Shown: in pieces, positions 34,339-36,765 of the stretch
Numbering within the stretch: the stretch's first letter is position 1
Layout of the letters: each line of letters starts with the position of its first letter
Assembly (NCBI GenBank): GCA_005805505.1
Contig: SYMJ01000033.1
Coordinates: 1 to 36,765 of the forward strand
Length of the DNA stretch: 36,765 nucleotides
From: Verrucomicrobiales bacterium
Lineage (GTDB): Bacteria > Verrucomicrobiota > Verrucomicrobiia > Limisphaerales > UBA9464
Direction of reading: 5' to 3'
Position numbers and translations under genes: made by a program
Notes under the pieces: generated by a model
The model's database searches: none
Told to the model about the DNA's origin: nothing
The model's input: only the letters and a program-made list of their open reading frames with translations

Positions 34339-35277
34339 ATGAAAACACTTCCGATCTTACTATTGTCCGGCGTTCTGGCCGGTTCAGTGCTGGGGCAGAA
34401 CAACGCCGTCAAGGTGTCTCCAGCCCCCGCTTCGGGCGCTTCAACCAATGCACCGGCTGCCGACTCTGGTGCTGGTAAGTTCAAGACCGATCTCGAGAAG
34501 CACAGCTACGCCATGGGCGTGCTCTTGGCCGGAGACATCAAGCGCCAGTTGTCGCGCGGCAACTACGAGCACGATACCGAGATAGTTATTAAGGCGTTCT
34601 CGGAGGCGCTCCGAGGTAAACCGACGGTGATCACCGATGGTGAGGCCAATGTTATCTTGCGGAACTACAGCACCGAGATTCGCAAAAAATCCGAGGAAAA
34701 GCGCAAGGAAGACGGTGAGAAGGCTAAGGTGGTGGGTGAGGCGTTTCTCGCGGCCAACAAGGCTAAAGAAGGCGTCAAGGTTACGGCCAGTGGTTTGCAG
34801 TACAAGGTGCTCAAGGCGGCTGAGGGCGCTAAGGCCAAGGGCGACGATGTCGTCGAGGTGCATTACCGCGGAACGCTGGTCGATGGGACCGAGTTCGATA
34901 GTTCCTACACTCGCGGACAGCCTGCCAGCTTTGGTCTGAGCCGGGTGATCAAGGGATGGACCGAAGGGTTGCAACTCATGACGGTGGGCTCGAAGTACCA
35001 GTTCGTGATTCCTTCGGAACTGGCCTACGGACAGAACGGTTCTCCGCCGAAGATCCCGCCCCATTCGGCGCTGATCTTCGAGGTGGACTTGTTGACTGTG
35101 AAGCCGCAAGTCGCGCCGCCGCTGCCTAGCAGCGTCACCAGCGATATTATCAAGGTTCCGAGCGCCGATGAGTTGAAAAAGGGTGCCCAGATCGAGGTGA
35201 TTAAGTCTACCGATGCCGAGCGTCTCCAGAGGGAAGCCGCCGAGCAAAAGAAGAAGGCCGACGCTCCTAAGAAATAA
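34339..35277 (+). CDS. FKBP-type peptidyl-prolyl cis-trans isomerase, exported
   Basis: A 312-residue protein of the FkpA/Mip group that helps fold envelope proteins. The signal peptide is MKTLPILLLSGVLAGSVLG. An Ala/Pro/Ser linker leads to the FKBP N-terminal dimerisation helices (about 47-135; HSYAMGVLLAGDIKRQL, then a long charged helix rich in Lys and Glu). The catalytic FKBP domain is at about 155-255 with DDVVEVHYRGTLVDGTEFDS, SRVIKGWTEGLQLMTVGSKY, IPSELAYGQNGSP and SALIFEVDLL; the Tyr, Asp, Phe, Ile and Trp of the binding pocket are present. The C-terminal ~50 residues form an extra charged tail (AAEQKKKADAPKK) beyond the usual end. A strong hairpin follows the stop. Confidence 0.93.
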   Translation: MKTLPILLLSGVLAGSVLGQNNAVKVSPAPASGASTNAPAADSGAGKFKTDLEKHSYAMGVLLAGDIKRQLSRGNYEHDTEIVIKAFSEALRGKPTVITDGEANVILRNYSTEIRKKSEEKRKEDGEKAKVVGEAFLAANKAKEGVKVTASGLQYKVLKAAEGAKAKGDDVVEVHYRGTLVDGTEFDSSYTRGQPASFGLSRVIKGWTEGLQLMTVGSKYQFVIPSELAYGQNGSPPKIPPHSALIFEVDLLTVKPQVAPPLPSSVTSDIIKVPSADELKKGAQIEVIKSTDAERLQREAAEQKKKADAPKK

Positions 35278-35289
35278 CGGGCTTTTAGC

Positions 35290-35320
35290 GCTGCGCCGCC
35301 GTGTTTCACGGCGGCGCAGC
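35290..35320 (+). terminator. Perfect 14-bp hairpin after the FKBP gene
   Basis: GCTGCGCCGCCGTG, loop TTT, CACGGCGGCGCAGC, beginning 13 bases after the stop codon. It is very stable, but the T-rich tract expected of an intrinsic terminator is weak (CATTTGC follows). It may stop transcription or protect the mRNA 3' end. Confidence 0.6.
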
Positions 35321-35427
35321 CATTTGCAGGACAACCCCGCTCTCGGAGGGTCGACTTTCGGCAATCCGCCGCTTGCATGTCCCAAGGAGTGGGGTACCAG
35401 TTGTTGTAGATAATAGTACGTCTGCGT

Positions 35428-36705
35428 ATGAAAACGGTCGAAAACTACGATTCGGTGATCATTGGAGCAGGTCCCGCCGGTTGCTCTACAGCCACGGCAC
35501 TGGCCATGCACGGTCGGAGAGTCTTGCTGGTCGAACGGGAGAAGTTTCCCCGGTACCACATTGGCGAGTCGATGATCCCCTTCACCTATCCGCCGTTGGA
35601 GCGGATTGGGATGATCCCCAAGCTTCGCCAGTCGAGCTTCATGAAGAAGTATTCTGTGCAGTTTGTTGCCCCTTCGGGCCGTGCTTCGCAACCGTTCTAT
35701 TTCTTCAATCGGTATGATCGCGAAACGGTGGCGCAGTCGTGGCAGGTCCTGCGCAGCGAGTTCGACCAACTGATGCTCGACAATGCTCGAGAGCACGGCG
35801 TGACGGTTTGGGAAGAGTCGGAGGTCACCGAACTGCTGCAAGACGGCGTGGGCACCTACTCGGGTGTCCGGGTGAAGTCCCGCGAGCACGGTGAGGTGGA
35901 GGTTCACGCCCCGGTCACTGTGGACGCAACGGGGCGTGAGGCCATCGCTGCCACCCGCAACGCTTGGAGGCGCGGTGATCCCAAGCTGAACAAGGTGGCC
36001 GTGTGGACCTATTACGAGGGTGCCAAGCGGGACACCGGCATCGACGAGGGAGGCACCACTGTGGCTTTCATCCCAGACAAGGGCTGGTTCTGGTACATCC
36101 CTCAGCACAATAACCGGGTGAGCGTGGGCGTGGTGGCCGACGGCAAGTACCTGACCCGTGAAGGACTCAAAGACCCTGAGGCCATTTTTCAGCGAGAAAT
36201 CGGGCAAAACAAATGGATTCAAGACCACCTGTCTACTGGGCGGGTTTGTGATCAGTACTGGCTCACGGCCGAGTACACTTTCCGCTCCGAATACTGTGCC
36301 GACCGCGGCTTGGTGCTGGTGGGTGATGCCGTGGGTTTCTTAGATCCGGTATTCTCTAGTGGCATGATGATTGCCCTAAAAACCGGGGTTGCCGCCGCAG
36401 ACGCCATTCATGCTGCATTGCAAGCTGGCGACGTCTCTCCGGAGCGTTTTGCCGAATATGGTCAGGTCACCCGACAGAGTATCGAGAACATGCGCAAGTT
36501 GGTGTATGCCTTCTACGACCCGAACGTCAGCTTTAAGACCATCACCGACCAATTTCCGGATCTAACCAATGACCTCACGGACTGCCTGTCAGGGGATGTG
36601 AACAAGGACTTCACCCGGATGTTCGAGGTGTTTTCCCGCTTCACTTCGGTTCCCGACGAGTTGCCGTATGGTGCGCCGAAGCTTGCGGCCGCAGTCGCTG
36701 CCTAA
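35428..36705 (+). CDS. FAD-dependent oxidoreductase, flavin-dependent halogenase/monooxygenase-like
   Basis: A 425-residue flavoprotein with an N-terminal Rossmann FAD site (SVIIGAGPAGCSTATAL, residues 9-25), then LLVEREKFPRYHIGESMIP (GES at 46-48), FMKKYSVQF with Lys73/Lys74, and a second FAD motif GLVLVGDAVGFLDPVFSSG. It also has GWFWYIP, matching the WxWxIP motif of flavin-dependent halogenases, and a lysine about where phenolic-substrate halogenases have theirs. Geranylgeranyl-reductase-like and other monooxygenase relatives share much of this, so halogenation is only possible. The start ATG at 35428 has no Shine-Dalgarno. No flavin reductase or biosynthetic gene is seen nearby, though the window ends soon after. 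Confidence 0.85.
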   Translation: MKTVENYDSVIIGAGPAGCSTATALAMHGRRVLLVEREKFPRYHIGESMIPFTYPPLERIGMIPKLRQSSFMKKYSVQFVAPSGRASQPFYFFNRYDRETVAQSWQVLRSEFDQLMLDNAREHGVTVWEESEVTELLQDGVGTYSGVRVKSREHGEVEVHAPVTVDATGREAIAATRNAWRRGDPKLNKVAVWTYYEGAKRDTGIDEGGTTVAFIPDKGWFWYIPQHNNRVSVGVVADGKYLTREGLKDPEAIFQREIGQNKWIQDHLSTGRVCDQYWLTAEYTFRSEYCADRGLVLVGDAVGFLDPVFSSGMMIALKTGVAAADAIHAALQAGDVSPERFAEYGQVTRQSIENMRKLVYAFYDPNVSFKTITDQFPDLTNDLTDCLSGDVNKDFTRMFEVFSRFTSVPDELPYGAPKLAAAVAA

Positions 36706-36765
36706 AAAAATCCACCGACGGGTCTTCGACGTCGGCCGAGGGCAGCACTGAGGTCGGCTCTGAGG

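Noticed and set aside
35374-35414. A promoter (TTGCAT and GATAAT) before the FAD-oxidoreductase gene
   Set aside because: The two boxes are about 30 bases apart, too far for a sigma-70 promoter.
34441-36228. A 595-codon open frame on the minus strand
   Set aside because: It lies antisense to the FKBP and FAD-oxidoreductase genes and crosses the gap between them. Both plus-strand genes have clear family motifs, so this is a shadow of high-GC codon use.
1-36765. CRISPR arrays, tRNA or rRNA genes, toxin-antitoxin or phage modules
   Set aside because: No spaced repeat array, no recognisable cloverleaf or rRNA segment, and no integrase, restriction or toxin gene was seen on either strand by eye.

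Overview
The window looks like a high-GC chromosome segment from the Verrucomicrobiota, probably the Pedosphaera/Limisphaerales side. This is inferred from gene content, not from a marker gene. The evidence is: three separate pseudopilin-like genes with the near-invariant [18 protein letters not shown] leader typical of that group; LL-diaminopimelate aminotransferase (DapL); paired DUF1549/DUF1553 and DUF1501 secreted proteins; a DUF1800/DUF1501 pair; and general lack of Shine-Dalgarno sequences. No rRNA, tRNA or CRISPR array was seen.

Layout. (1) 1-1200: the 3' part of a REP-associated (Y1/HUH) transposase, broken by a +1 frameshift in a G6 run, followed at once by a 3' gene fragment. (2) 1200-4100: an AT-rich island of unrecognised genes: a secreted protein interrupted by an in-frame TAA, then two overlapping genes for small N-terminally anchored proteins. 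(3) 4186-8044: two pseudopilin-like genes on the minus strand alternating with two membrane-protein genes on the plus strand. (4) 8079-12095: a SWIM-SNF2 helicase with a HAD phosphatase gene upstream in one minus-strand unit. (5) 12337-17795: a TPR protein, a third pseudopilin, L-fuconate dehydratase, a solitary DUF4143 AAA ATPase preceded by two copies of a 14-bp palindrome, and dapL. (6) 17901-24092: a tight plus-strand operon of a degenerate HtrA-like PDZ protein, a cytochrome-type DUF1549/DUF1553 protein and a Tat-exported DUF1501 protein. (7) 24157-33818: a minus-strand operon, read from the right, of a ~1270-residue secreted protein with a C25-peptidase-like region, a DUF1800 protein with an inserted carbohydrate-binding-like domain, a second Tat-exported DUF1501 protein and a phosphohexomutase. 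(8) 34339-36705: a periplasmic FKBP prolyl isomerase and an FAD monooxygenase/halogenase-like enzyme.

The two convergent operons in (6) and (7) follow the same plan: a large secreted protein of unknown function followed by a Tat-exported DUF1501 partner. They are the most coherent candidate systems here. The ATPase with its own palindromic operator-like repeats is the best candidate for a self-contained accessory module. Everything rests on reading the sequence; no database search was run.
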